A stretch of DNA of 32,602 bases from Asaia bogorensis. GTDB lineage: Bacteria; Pseudomonadota; Alphaproteobacteria; Acetobacterales; Acetobacteraceae. The notes beneath the pieces are model-generated. The model was not told the DNA's origin and made no database searches. It worked only from the letters and a program-made list of their open reading frames with translations. The position numbers and the translations under genes are program-made. Of this stretch, positions 9,296 to 17,710 are shown one piece after another. The stretch covers positions 1 through 32,602 of the forward strand of contig CAMCZJ010000003.1 of assembly GCA_945886995.1 (NCBI GenBank). The letters run 5' to 3'. Position 1 is the first letter of the stretch. The number at the start of each line of letters is the position of its first letter.

Positions 9296-9970
9296 TCAGC
9301 GCCGCGCTGCCAATTGCTTATTCTCAAGCCGGCTCAATAGCCGCACCACGGGCCAAAGCAGGATGAAGTAGATAATGGCCGCCGCGACAATGGGCGAGGC
9401 ATTATACGTCACGCTTTGCGCCTGCCGTGCCTGAAACAGCAATTCGGGCAAAGCGACGACTGAGGCGATGGAGGTAAGTTTCACCACCTCAAGCGTATTC
9501 GAAATCAAATCAGGCAGTACATTGCGCACCGCCTGGGGCAGCACGATGAAGCGCAGGGTCTGCGCCGCAGTGAGGCCCGTGCTGCGTGCCGCTTCCACTT
9601 GGCCGCGCGGCACGCTTTCAATGCCAGCACGCAGGATCTCGCCGTAATAGGCACCGGTATTCAGGAAAAACCCAATCGCCACCGCGCTCCAGGCGCTGAT
9701 CTCAAACCCCAGAAACGGCAGGCCGGCAAAGATGAAAATCAGCAGCACGAGCGGCGGCAAGGCGCGGAAAGTATCCACCCAAACACGCAGCGGCCAACGC
9801 ACCCAGGCTGAGGGCAGGGTGGACAGCACCGCCAGGATGATGCCGCCCAAAAGCCCAAGCGGCACCACCAGCAGCGAAAGCAATAACGTGGCGCGCAGCC
9901 CCGCCCAGAGAATGGGGGAGGCTTCGCGCATGATCCCCCAATTCAGGAAGGCTTCGAGAAAATCCTGCAT
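9296..9970 (-). CDS. Polar amino-acid ABC transporter permease (His/Glu/Gln/Arg/opine family)
   Basis: GLRATLLLSLLVVPLG..., VDTFRALPPLVLLIFIF, YYGEILRAGIESVPRGQVEAARSTGLTAAQTLRFIVLPQAVRNVLPDL. Confidence 0.9.
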   Translation of the reverse strand: MQDFLEAFLNWGIMREASPILWAGLRATLLLSLLVVPLGLLGGIILAVLSTLPSAWVRWPLRVWVDTFRALPPLVLLIFIFAGLPFLGFEISAWSAVAIGFFLNTGAYYGEILRAGIESVPRGQVEAARSTGLTAAQTLRFIVLPQAVRNVLPDLISNTLEVVKLTSIASVVALPELLFQARQAQSVTYNASPIVAAAIIYFILLWPVVRLLSRLENKQLAARR

Positions 9971-9972
9971 GC

Positions 9973-10653
9973 TCAGCGCTTCCAGGCAAAGCGCGTTTCA
10001 ATCCAGCGGCCGAGCAGGACCACGGGAAAGAACAGCACCAGATAAGCCAACGCGCCCAGTGTCAGCGGCGATGGGTTGAAGGAATGGGAAAGGCCGGAGC
10101 TCGCCGCGCCCAGAATATCCGGCACTGCCACCACAGAAGCGAGCGCGGTGCCCTTGGTAATCGCGATGGTGCGGTTGGTGAGCGGCGGGATGGTGAGGCG
10201 CAGCGCCTGCGGCAGCACCACATAGCCAAGGGCTTCCACGAATTTCAGCCCCGTGGAGCGCGCCGCTTCCCATTGCCCCTTCGGCACGCTGGTAATGCCG
10301 GCCCAGAAGATTTCCTCGGAAAAGGCCATGAGAACCAAGGTCAGCGCAAGCCAGGCGGAAGCGAAGCCCGACAATTCCATCCCCATGCTGGGCAGGCCAA
10401 AGAACAGCAGCACGATGATAACCAGCGGCGGCAGGGCGCGGAACAAATCCACCACGAAAATGATCAGCCAATTGAGCGGCCTCAGCCCCAAGGCGCGCAG
10501 CACCGCAAGCGCCAGGCCCGCGATCAGCCCAGCCGCAATGATGCAAAGTGCGAGCACAATCGTGAGCCCAAAGCCTTCGATGATCTTGGGCAGATATTGC
10601 GCCATGACGCGCGCATTGAAGAAGCTGTCAGTAAAGCGTTCCCAGCCTGTCAT
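9973..10653 (-). CDS. Polar amino-acid ABC transporter permease, second subunit
   Basis: VVDLFRALPPLVIIVLLFFG, FWAGITSVPKGQWEAARSTGLKFVEALGYVVLPQALRLTIPPL. Confidence 0.9.
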   Translation of the reverse strand: MTGWERFTDSFFNARVMAQYLPKIIEGFGLTIVLALCIIAAGLIAGLALAVLRALGLRPLNWLIIFVVDLFRALPPLVIIVLLFFGLPSMGMELSGFASAWLALTLVLMAFSEEIFWAGITSVPKGQWEAARSTGLKFVEALGYVVLPQALRLTIPPLTNRTIAITKGTALASVVAVPDILGAASSGLSHSFNPSPLTLGALAYLVLFFPVVLLGRWIETRFAWKR

Positions 10654-10659
10654 GGCGGA

Positions 10660-11406
10660 TCAGTGACGCTCGATCTGGCTGATGAAGGCGCGGAGTCTTT
10701 CATGGCGCGGTGTGCTGAAAAGCTCAGCCGGCGGGCCTTGTTCTACGATCTCGCCATCGGCCATGAAGACCACACGATCTGCAGCGGCGCGGGCGAAGCT
10801 CATTTCATGGCTGACCACGACCATGGTCATGCCGTCTTCGCGCAATTCGCGCATCACGGCCAGCACACCGCCGACCAATTCAGGATCAAGCGCGCTGGTG
10901 GGTTCGTCAAACAACATCACGCGGGGTTCAAGCGCGATGGACCGCGCAATGGCGACACGCTGCTGCTGGCCGCCGGAAAGCTGGCTTGGGTAGTGATCCG
11001 CGCGATCGGCCAAATGCACGCGGTCCAACGCCCGCTGGGCGCGGGCTTCGGCTTCGGACTTGTCCAACCCCTGCACCTTGCGCAGCGCCAGCATTACATT
11101 CCCAAGCGCGGTCATATGCGGATAAAGATTGAAGGATTGGAACACCATGCCAATCCGCTGCCGCGCCTTGTTGATATCCGTCCGCGCATCCAGCATGTCT
11201 ATGCCATCCACGATGATGGAACCGCTGGACGGTTCCTCCAGCCGGTTCAGGCAGCGTAGCAGGGTGGATTTGCCGGACCCCGAAGGCCCGATCACGAAGA
11301 CAAGCTGGCGTTCTTCCACCGTGAAATCCACGCCCCGCAAAACATGCAGGGCGCCGAAATGCTTGTGGATGGCGCGTGCTTCGACAATGGGGTGGGCGGG
11401 TTTCAT
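10660..11406 (-). CDS. Polar amino-acid ABC transporter ATP-binding protein (GlnQ-like)
   Basis: Walker [72 protein letters not shown]. Confidence 0.93.
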   Translation of the reverse strand: MKPAHPIVEARAIHKHFGALHVLRGVDFTVEERQLVFVIGPSGSGKSTLLRCLNRLEEPSSGSIIVDGIDMLDARTDINKARQRIGMVFQSFNLYPHMTALGNVMLALRKVQGLDKSEAEARAQRALDRVHLADRADHYPSQLSGGQQQRVAIARSIALEPRVMLFDEPTSALDPELVGGVLAVMRELREDGMTMVVVSHEMSFARAAADRVVFMADGEIVEQGPPAELFSTPRHERLRAFISQIERH

Positions 11407-11434
11407 GCCCGCCGCGCCCGATACGCGCTTGGCA

Positions 11435-12271
11435 TCAGCAGCGCGGGTTCTGCGGTGTGGGATCGTAGCCTGGCAGATCAGGCGGGCCGTAGCCGGGGAA
11501 TTCCATCACTTCCGCCTGATCAGGGCCGGGCTTATTGCCGAACCATTTTTCAGAAAGTGTCGCGATAGTGCCATCGCGCTTCATGCAGGTCAGCACATCT
11601 TCAACCTGGTTGCGCATGGCGGCGCTATCCTTGCGGAAGGGCGTGCCCCAATGCATGCGCGTGCCGGGCAGCACGAAATCCGCGATATACTGCGGCGTGC
11701 GAGACGCCGAATAACGCACCACGGTATTGCCAGACAGGTTCGCGAAGGCGCGGCCCTGGATCACGGCTTGTACCGCATCGGGCTGCGTATCAAAGGCAAG
11801 GAGCGTCAGGTTCAGGCGCGCAGCATTGGCCGTAACCCAGTTTTCATAAGGCGTGCCCTTGTTCACACTGATGGTCTTGCCGCGCAGATCTTCTTCGGAC
11901 TTGATGGGCGGCGTGCCGCGGCGGATGCCGAATTGAAGCTCTGTCCAGATATAGCCTTCGGTGAACAGCAGCGCTTCGGCGCGTTCGCGCGTGACCGTGG
12001 TGGGCGCGCAAAGGAAATCATAGCGGCCGGCATTCATGGCTGGAATAAGGCCGGAAAAGGAAGCGCTTTCGATCACAATCTCGCGCCCCATCCGCTTGGC
12101 GACTTCGCGGAACAGGTCAATCTGAAAACCCTGCACGCCGCCTTGTAGCGACGGGAAGGCATGTGGGGCGAAAGTGCCATCAACCCCGCAGCGGAGCGGC
12201 GCCTGGCCCTGGGCCAAAGCGGGCCCGGCAAGGGCAGCGGAAAGCAGGGCGGCAGCCAGAAAACGGCGCAT
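11435..12271 (-). CDS. Amino-acid ABC transporter periplasmic substrate-binding protein (SBP family 3)
   Basis: Signal MRRFLAAALLSAALAGPALAQG; LRCGVDGTFAPHAFPSLQGGVQGFQIDLFREVAKRMG; ends KWFGNKPGPDQ... plus a Pro-rich tail. Upstream of the ATPase and permeases in the same run. Confidence 0.88.
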   Translation of the reverse strand: MRRFLAAALLSAALAGPALAQGQAPLRCGVDGTFAPHAFPSLQGGVQGFQIDLFREVAKRMGREIVIESASFSGLIPAMNAGRYDFLCAPTTVTRERAEALLFTEGYIWTELQFGIRRGTPPIKSEEDLRGKTISVNKGTPYENWVTANAARLNLTLLAFDTQPDAVQAVIQGRAFANLSGNTVVRYSASRTPQYIADFVLPGTRMHWGTPFRKDSAAMRNQVEDVLTCMKRDGTIATLSEKWFGNKPGPDQAEVMEFPGYGPPDLPGYDPTPQNPRC

Positions 12272-12424
12272 TGAGACCTCCTTCTAATCGGTCGAGAGGG
12301 CGGACAGTCTCAGAACTGGGTGCTTCTGTCCATGGAGCCTTGCCACGAAACTGCCTTTCTATGGTCGCGCTGCTGCCCTGCTGAGCAGGTTTAAGGATAG
12401 CCTGAACGATGAATGAGCAGGTAA

Positions 12425-12610
12425 ATGTTTGCCCTTGGACTGATTGGTGCTGGTGTGCTGTGTGATCTGGTGCTGGTGGCGCTTTTGCTGGGCGATGCCA
12501 CGGCGCCGGGCCGCTTTTCACATGCCGCGGTGGCGCTGCTCGCCCTTTGTGGGGGCGGGCTGAAGCTTGGTGGAATGTTGCTGCTGGAACCGCGCCGCCG
12601 GGTGGGGTGA
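12425..12610 (+). CDS. Small predicted two-helix membrane protein of unknown function
   Basis: 61-aa ORF in an otherwise unexplained gap, two hydrophobic stretches (MFALGLIGAGVLCDLVLVALLLG, AAVALLALCGGGLKLGGMLLL); purine-rich GAGCAGG just upstream of the ATG. No family recognised. Confidence 0.5.
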   Translation: MFALGLIGAGVLCDLVLVALLLGDATAPGRFSHAAVALLALCGGGLKLGGMLLLEPRRRVG

Positions 12611-12624
12611 GGGCGCGCGGCCAT

Positions 12625-13323
12625 TCAACGCTCCACCCGCCGATCATCCATCCCACGAAAGACGATCAATTCGCGCTTGGCGCGCGCCGCTTCGGGAAGC
12701 GCAAGCCATTCCAAAAACTCCCCCATGACGCGCGCCGTGATGGTCGCGACATTATGGGCATGCGCCGCTTCCGGGCTGTACCAACCAAGCTTTTCCAATT
12801 CGCCGGAACCTTGAATGGAACCATGCACGGCTTCCGCCGGCGCGATCAAAAAGCGCGCATGAAAGCGAATGGGCCGGCCCGTGGGGGTGATGGCGCGACA
12901 TAAATAATCCAGCGCGCCCAAGGCCGCCGCCACGCCGTCACCGCGTTTTTCACCCAGCACCAGTCCGGTTTCCTCAAACAACTCCCGCGCTGCGGCAATG
13001 CCCAAGGCGCGCGCCCGCGCTGGTGTAGCGCGGCGTTCCAGCAAGCGCCTTGGCTCCACACGCAATTCAGTGATGGCGGGGCCGCGATGGTCATCGGGGT
13101 CCACGCGCCCGCCGGGAAAGACCATGACATCCGGCATGAAGCGATGCCCAGCATGGCGCTTGCCCATCAGCAATTCGGGGCCTTTGCGGCTTTGCCGCCA
13201 GACAATCAGGCTTGCCGCATCACGCGGACGCGCGGTGCGGGCGCGCGGGCTGCGCTTGCCTTCAACATCGGCTCCGCCGGGATTATCGGCGGTGGGGTCT
13301 TCGCGGCGCGGGCGTTCAGTCAA
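12625..13323 (-). CDS. NUDIX-family hydrolase
   Basis: DAASLIVWRQSRKGPELLMGKR...MPDVMVFPGGRVDP...ALGIAAARELFEETGLVLGEK (Nudix box-like). Start uncertain: no ATG/GTG seen in the plausible region, TTG at 13323 or 13329 chosen. Open frame extends to 13485 inside the upstream gene. Confidence 0.78.
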   Translation of the reverse strand: MTERPRREDPTADNPGGADVEGKRSPRARTARPRDAASLIVWRQSRKGPELLMGKRHAGHRFMPDVMVFPGGRVDPDDHRGPAITELRVEPRRLLERRATPARARALGIAAARELFEETGLVLGEKRGDGVAAALGALDYLCRAITPTGRPIRFHARFLIAPAEAVHGSIQGSGELEKLGWYSPEAAHAHNVATITARVMGEFLEWLALPEAARAKRELIVFRGMDDRRVER

Positions 13324-14128
13324 GCTCAAACCCCCGGCTGCGTAGCCAGGCGCGAAAGCCAAAGCGCTCCGGCACGGAAAGCTGCCGCGCGGCATTTTCA
13401 GACCAGGTGCAGCCTTCCGGCGCAGGGCCATGGATTTCTGGATAGCGCGGCTTCTGGCGTGGGCGGAGCGCATCATAAGCGGCAATCGCTTCTGCCTCCG
13501 CCGCGCTGGAATAGGCTTCGCGGTGGATTACCACTGAAGGCGGCAGGCGTGGTGTCACTTCATTGCGCGCAACGGGCCAGCCGAGTGACAAGCCCGCCAC
13601 GGGGTAAACGCCCTTGGGCAACGCAAACAAAGGCGCCACTTTTTCAATATGGCTGCGCACATAGGAAATGGGGCAGGTGCCAAGCCCCGCCGCATCCGCC
13701 GCCGCAATCGCAGCACCCAAAGCCAGCGCCGCATCCACTGCCGTATTCAGGAAAGTGTCCATGTTATTATTGGCGTGTTCTCGCCCATGAAGCGCACAAG
13801 CCGCCTGGCCGCGCCGCATATCGCCGCAGAAAATCAGCAGCACCGGCGCATCCTTGATCCAGGGCATGGTGCCGATCCAATCCGCCACCTTCGCGATCTT
13901 CACCGGATCTCGCGTGACGATAATGGAATATTGCTGCAGGTCGGATTTCGAAGGTGCTGATTGCGCCGCCGCCAGCACGGTATCCAGCAATGCTTCACTC
14001 ACCGCCTCAGCGGCATAGCGGCGCGTGACGCGACGATCCAAAAGCACGGCAAGCGCGGGCGGCACTGCCTCGGGCGGGGTGAAGGGGAGCGACCCATAGC
14101 GGGCGCGGATCAAATCTTCGGGCTTCAT
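13316..14128 (-). CDS. Nitroreductase-family protein
   Basis: LLDRRVTRRYAAEAVSEALLDTVLAAAQSAPSKSDLQQYSIIVTRDP...ALALGAAIAAADAAGLGTCPISYVRS...GVYPVAGLSLGWP. Start at MKPEDLIRARYG. Confidence 0.87.
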   Translation of the reverse strand: MKPEDLIRARYGSLPFTPPEAVPPALAVLLDRRVTRRYAAEAVSEALLDTVLAAAQSAPSKSDLQQYSIIVTRDPVKIAKVADWIGTMPWIKDAPVLLIFCGDMRRGQAACALHGREHANNNMDTFLNTAVDAALALGAAIAAADAAGLGTCPISYVRSHIEKVAPLFALPKGVYPVAGLSLGWPVARNEVTPRLPPSVVIHREAYSSAAEAEAIAAYDALRPRQKPRYPEIHGPAPEGCTWSENAARQLSVPERFGFRAWLRSRGFELD

Positions 14129-14153
14129 ATCCCCAAACTGGCACCGCCCCGGG

Positions 14154-16211
14154 TTAAGGGGAAGCGGGTACCACCCAGGCATCGGCCACCGTCACGCCCT
14201 GGCCTTCGGCATGGATAATGAGCGGGTTGATTTCCGCTTCCGCCACGCCGGGTTGGGCGGCCAAACGGGAAGCCGCCACAACCGCCTTTGCCAGCGCATC
14301 CAAATCGCCACGCGGCAAGCCGCGCCAGCCGGCCAGGGGCTTCAACCCCTTCACTTCGGCGATCATGACGCGCGCTTCAGCCTCATCCACCGGGGCGATG
14401 CGGAGTGCGGTATCGCGATGCAATTCCGCCATGATACCGCCGGCACCGACCAGGATCACCGGCCCTGCCTCCGGGTCCCGCCGGAAGCCGATGATGGCCT
14501 CGGCCAGGCCCTTCACCATGGCCTGCACCAGAAAGCCGGTGATGCGCGCGGCTGGGGCGCGGGAAGTCACGCGGGCCAGCATGGCGGTGGCCTCGGCCTT
14601 GAGCGCCGCCGCATCGGCAATGTTCAGCGCCACGCCGCCCACTTCAGTCTTATGCGCGAGATCAGGCGAGAGGATTTTGAGCGCGACGGGGTAGCTGAGC
14701 CCATCCGGCACGGCATCGGGCGCCTCCATCACGGCAAAGGGGCTATCGAGGCCGAAAGCCGCGAAAACCCTGCGCGCATCGGCCTCATCCGGTTGGGCAG
14801 GGATGGCGTGGCTGATCGCCGGGGCAGGGGCCTCACTGCGCGGGGCGCGCCAATCGAAAAAGGCGCGAATCACATCGGCGCAGGATTCCGGGGTGCGGAA
14901 GGCGGGGATGCCGGCCTCCCCCAGCAGCCGCAAGGACGCATCGGCCTGCGGCACCAGGAAGGCCGCGATGGGCTTGCCAAGCCCCGCCTTCACCGCGCCG
15001 GTGATGCCCGCCACTGCGTCATGTGGGCGGAATTGCGCGGAAGACCCCACCACGGAAAGCACCATATCCGTCCCCGCATCGGCGGCGAGTGCCGAAAGTG
15101 CGGCCTCCACCTTATCGGCCCGCGTGCCGGCCAGCGTCACATCAATCATCCGCCCATGATGCGGCAGGCCGGCGGCTTCCAGCCCTGCCACGGCAGCCGC
15201 ATCGGGCGGGCAGGTTTCAATGCCGACAACACCCAAAGCATCCACCGCCATGGCACCTCCGCCGCCCGTTGTGGTCATGACAGAAATGGTGCGGCGCGGA
15301 TTGGTGAGCGGCTTCCGCCCAACAAACAAAGCCGGCGCTTCCAACAACGCTTCAATCATCGTCACACGCGCAATGCCATTGGCGCGGAAGAAGGCATCCG
15401 CCGCGGCATCAGACCCCGCCAGGGCGCCGGTATGGCTGCCCGCCAATTCCGCACCGAAGCTGGAACGGCCAAGCTTGAAGGCAATGATGGGCTTACCCAG
15501 CGCATGCGCACGCCGCGCTGCGGCCGCGAGTTTTTCCGGCGCGCGAATCGCCTCAAGAAACAACAACACCGCGTCCACATCAGGGTCTTCCACCAGCATG
15601 CCGGCGACTTCACTCGCGGTCAGATCGGCTTCATTGCCGGTGCCGATCAGATGCGAAAAGCCGATACCGCGCGGCGCACCACGCGCCATGATGGCGCCCA
15701 TCATGGAACCGGATTGCGAAACCAGCGCGATGCGCCCGGCTGGCAGGCTTTCGGCTTCCAGCGCGGCATTCACTGAACAGGCGGTGCGCGCGTTCAAATT
15801 GATCAGGCCCATGGAATTCGGCCCAAGTAGCCGCACGCCCGCGGCTTTCGCGGTGGCCAAAAGCCTTTCCTGCAAGGCGCGGCCTTCGTCACCAGCTTCT
15901 GCGAAGCCATCGGCCAGAATGGCGGCCACCGGAATGCGCTTTTCCGCCACCGCCGCGATCTGACCTTCCACATGCTGCGTGCCGAGCAGCAGATAGGCCA
16001 GATCAATCTCACCCGGCACATCGGCCAGGCGCGGATAGGCGCGTTCGCCCAGAATGGTCTCAGCACTTGGATTGATCGGGAAAAGATCACCCGTGAACCC
16101 ATGTTTGCGCAGATAAACCTGCGCGCGCGCGGTCAGGCGCTTCGGGTCTGACGATCCGCCAATAAGCGCAATGCGGCGCGGGTTGAGCAGAGCAGAGGCA
16201 AGGCGTTCCAT
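14154..16211 (-). CDS. Acyl/acetyl-CoA synthetase, NDP(ADP)-forming, fused alpha-beta type
   Basis: CoA-binding N-terminus NPRRIALIGGSSDPKRL, LLGPNSMGLIN, LVSQSGSMMGAIMARG, catalytic-His region AGSHTGALAGSD, and ATP-grasp part YPVALKILSPDLAHKTEVGGVALNI...VILVGAGGIMAEL. Confidence 0.9.
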   Translation of the reverse strand: MERLASALLNPRRIALIGGSSDPKRLTARAQVYLRKHGFTGDLFPINPSAETILGERAYPRLADVPGEIDLAYLLLGTQHVEGQIAAVAEKRIPVAAILADGFAEAGDEGRALQERLLATAKAAGVRLLGPNSMGLINLNARTACSVNAALEAESLPAGRIALVSQSGSMMGAIMARGAPRGIGFSHLIGTGNEADLTASEVAGMLVEDPDVDAVLLFLEAIRAPEKLAAAARRAHALGKPIIAFKLGRSSFGAELAGSHTGALAGSDAAADAFFRANGIARVTMIEALLEAPALFVGRKPLTNPRRTISVMTTTGGGGAMAVDALGVVGIETCPPDAAAVAGLEAAGLPHHGRMIDVTLAGTRADKVEAALSALAADAGTDMVLSVVGSSAQFRPHDAVAGITGAVKAGLGKPIAAFLVPQADASLRLLGEAGIPAFRTPESCADVIRAFFDWRAPRSEAPAPAISHAIPAQPDEADARRVFAAFGLDSPFAVMEAPDAVPDGLSYPVALKILSPDLAHKTEVGGVALNIADAAALKAEATAMLARVTSRAPAARITGFLVQAMVKGLAEAIIGFRRDPEAGPVILVGAGGIMAELHRDTALRIAPVDEAEARVMIAEVKGLKPLAGWRGLPRGDLDALAKAVVAASRLAAQPGVAEAEINPLIIHAEGQGVTVADAWVVPASP

Positions 16212-16223
16212 GAGGCTATTCCG

Positions 16224-16691
16224 TCAATTCAAAGCGGGCGCAACGCAGCCCTCGGGGGGTGTTTCGGGCCGTGCGACATGCAGCGCCATGAAGGCGATTT
16301 CTTGCGCGGTCTCCGGCAACGTATTCAAATCATGATCATGCAGCGAAACGCGCCCGGCCTGGATACGCTCCCGCACCGCATGCCGCGCGAGCAATTCCCG
16401 CGTTGGGCGTAGCAGTACGGCGCGGTCCCCTTCGGGCACGCCATCCAGCCCGCTGAAAATCACCACCGCAGCGGGACGAGACCAGGCACGCCGCGCCGGC
16501 AATGGGCCAAGATGGCGTGCATTGGGCGCAAAGGCACAATCCGCCGCGCTATCAATCATGTCCAGCGTCGCACTTGGTGGCAGCCGCTGCGCCGCCGCCA
16601 GAAGTTCCGGCGCGGTGGCGGCTGCGCGCCCTGAACCCAGGACGAGCAGCGCCAGCGCGGCAAGAAGGGGCGGCTTCAGACCGGGTCCCAA
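16224..16691 (-). CDS. Hypothetical secreted protein, 155 aa
   Basis: Signal-peptide-like N-terminus PPLLAALALLVLGSGRAAATA; start overlaps the end of the upstream SDR gene; 12 nt before the downstream synthetase. No family recognised. Confidence 0.65.
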   Translation of the reverse strand: MGPGLKPPLLAALALLVLGSGRAAATAPELLAAAQRLPPSATLDMIDSAADCAFAPNARHLGPLPARRAWSRPAAVVIFSGLDGVPEGDRAVLLRPTRELLARHAVRERIQAGRVSLHDHDLNTLPETAQEIAFMALHVARPETPPEGCVAPALN

Positions 16692-17590
16692 CAGAAGACA
16701 TCGCCGGAACGCTCAAGCGCCGAGAAAGCGGGCTTCAGTGCCGGCAGCGCATATTCCTCGATCATCTCGGGCGTCCAGCCTTCGCCGCGATGGATGCCAC
16801 GGATCGGGCGCGACTGGCTGTAGATGAAAATTTCATTCATGCGGGGCGAGAAGATTTGCCCCGTCACATCCTTCGCCGCGTCAGAAGCGAGGAATACCGC
16901 GAGCGGCGCGTTCTTATCCGGCGTCATGCGCATGATGCGTTCCACGCGGCGCTTTTGTTCCGGTGTTTCGGCAGGGATCGATCCTGTCATGCGGCTCCAG
17001 GCGAAGGGGGCGATGCAATTGGACCGCACGCCAAACCGCGCCATATCCAGCGCGATGGATTTGGACAGCGCCACAATGCCAAGCTTGGCCGCCGAATAAT
17101 TCGCCTGACCGAAATTCCCAATCAGGCCAGAGGTTGACGACATATGCACATAAGCGCCCGATTGCTGGGCACGGAAATGCGTCGCCGCCGCGCGGGAGAC
17201 ATAAAAGGACCCGGAAAGATGCACGGCAATCACGGCATCCCATTCTTCCGGCGTCATGCGATGGAAAATCTGGTCGCGCAGAATGCCCGCATTATTGACC
17301 ACAATATCAACGCGCCCGAAGTGATCCATGGCCGATTGGACGATCTTCTGCGCGCTAACCCAGGTGGCCACACTATCGGTGCAGATTTCTGATGTGCCGC
17401 CATTTTGGGCAATGATTGCCTTGGTTTGCTGCGCTGGCGTCGCATCCAGGCCTTCACCGGACAGTGATGCACCCACGTCATTGATGATCACTTTGGCGCC
17501 CTGGCCCGCCATCATAATGGCGATTTCCCGGCCAATCCCGTTACCGCCCCCGGTGACAATGGCAACCTTACCTTCAAGCATATTTGGCAT
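16676..17590 (-). CDS. SDR-family NAD(P)-dependent oxidoreductase (3-hydroxyacyl-CoA dehydrogenase-like)
   Basis: VAIVTGGGNGIGREIA (TGxxxGxG), NNAGILRD, catalytic HMSSTSGLIGNFGQANYSAAKLG. Confidence 0.91.
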   Translation of the reverse strand: MPNMLEGKVAIVTGGGNGIGREIAIMMAGQGAKVIINDVGASLSGEGLDATPAQQTKAIIAQNGGTSEICTDSVATWVSAQKIVQSAMDHFGRVDIVVNNAGILRDQIFHRMTPEEWDAVIAVHLSGSFYVSRAAATHFRAQQSGAYVHMSSTSGLIGNFGQANYSAAKLGIVALSKSIALDMARFGVRSNCIAPFAWSRMTGSIPAETPEQKRRVERIMRMTPDKNAPLAVFLASDAAKDVTGQIFSPRMNEIFIYSQSRPIRGIHRGEGWTPEMIEEYALPALKPAFSALERSGDVFCWDPV

Positions 17591-17627
17591 GTGGCATTCC
17601 TCCTGCTTCTACACGGGCGGAGACTAG

Positions 17628-17656
17628 ACCCGGCATGCAGGGCCGTGAAGCCGGGT
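17628..17656. promoter_or_regulatory. Inverted repeat (7-bp arms, 15-nt spacer) in the divergent intergenic region between the SDR and ABC transporter genes
   Basis: ACCCGGC (17628-17634) and GCCGGGT (17650-17656) are perfect inverted repeats inside the only noncoding gap between divergent genes. Confidence 0.3.
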
Positions 17657-17710
17657 TGCTGCTTTGGTCAACCGCCCTTAGATGGGGCTCAATTCTGATG
17701 AGGGGCTGAC

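Noticed and set aside
10084-11259. 391-aa plus-strand ORF antisense to the ABC permease and ATPase genes
   Set aside because: Shadow ORF of high-GC coding DNA; Gln/His/Arg-rich with no motif.
14211-15776. 521-aa plus-strand ORF antisense to the acyl-CoA synthetase
   Set aside because: His/Arg/Gly-rich composition typical of antisense frames in high-GC DNA; the opposite strand encodes a clear full-length synthetase.
17591-17710. Possible TPP riboswitch upstream of the NMT1/THI5-type transporter
   Set aside because: The conserved thi-box segments (CTGAGA and the downstream ACCTGATCTGG-like block) are not visible; only a small inverted repeat is present.
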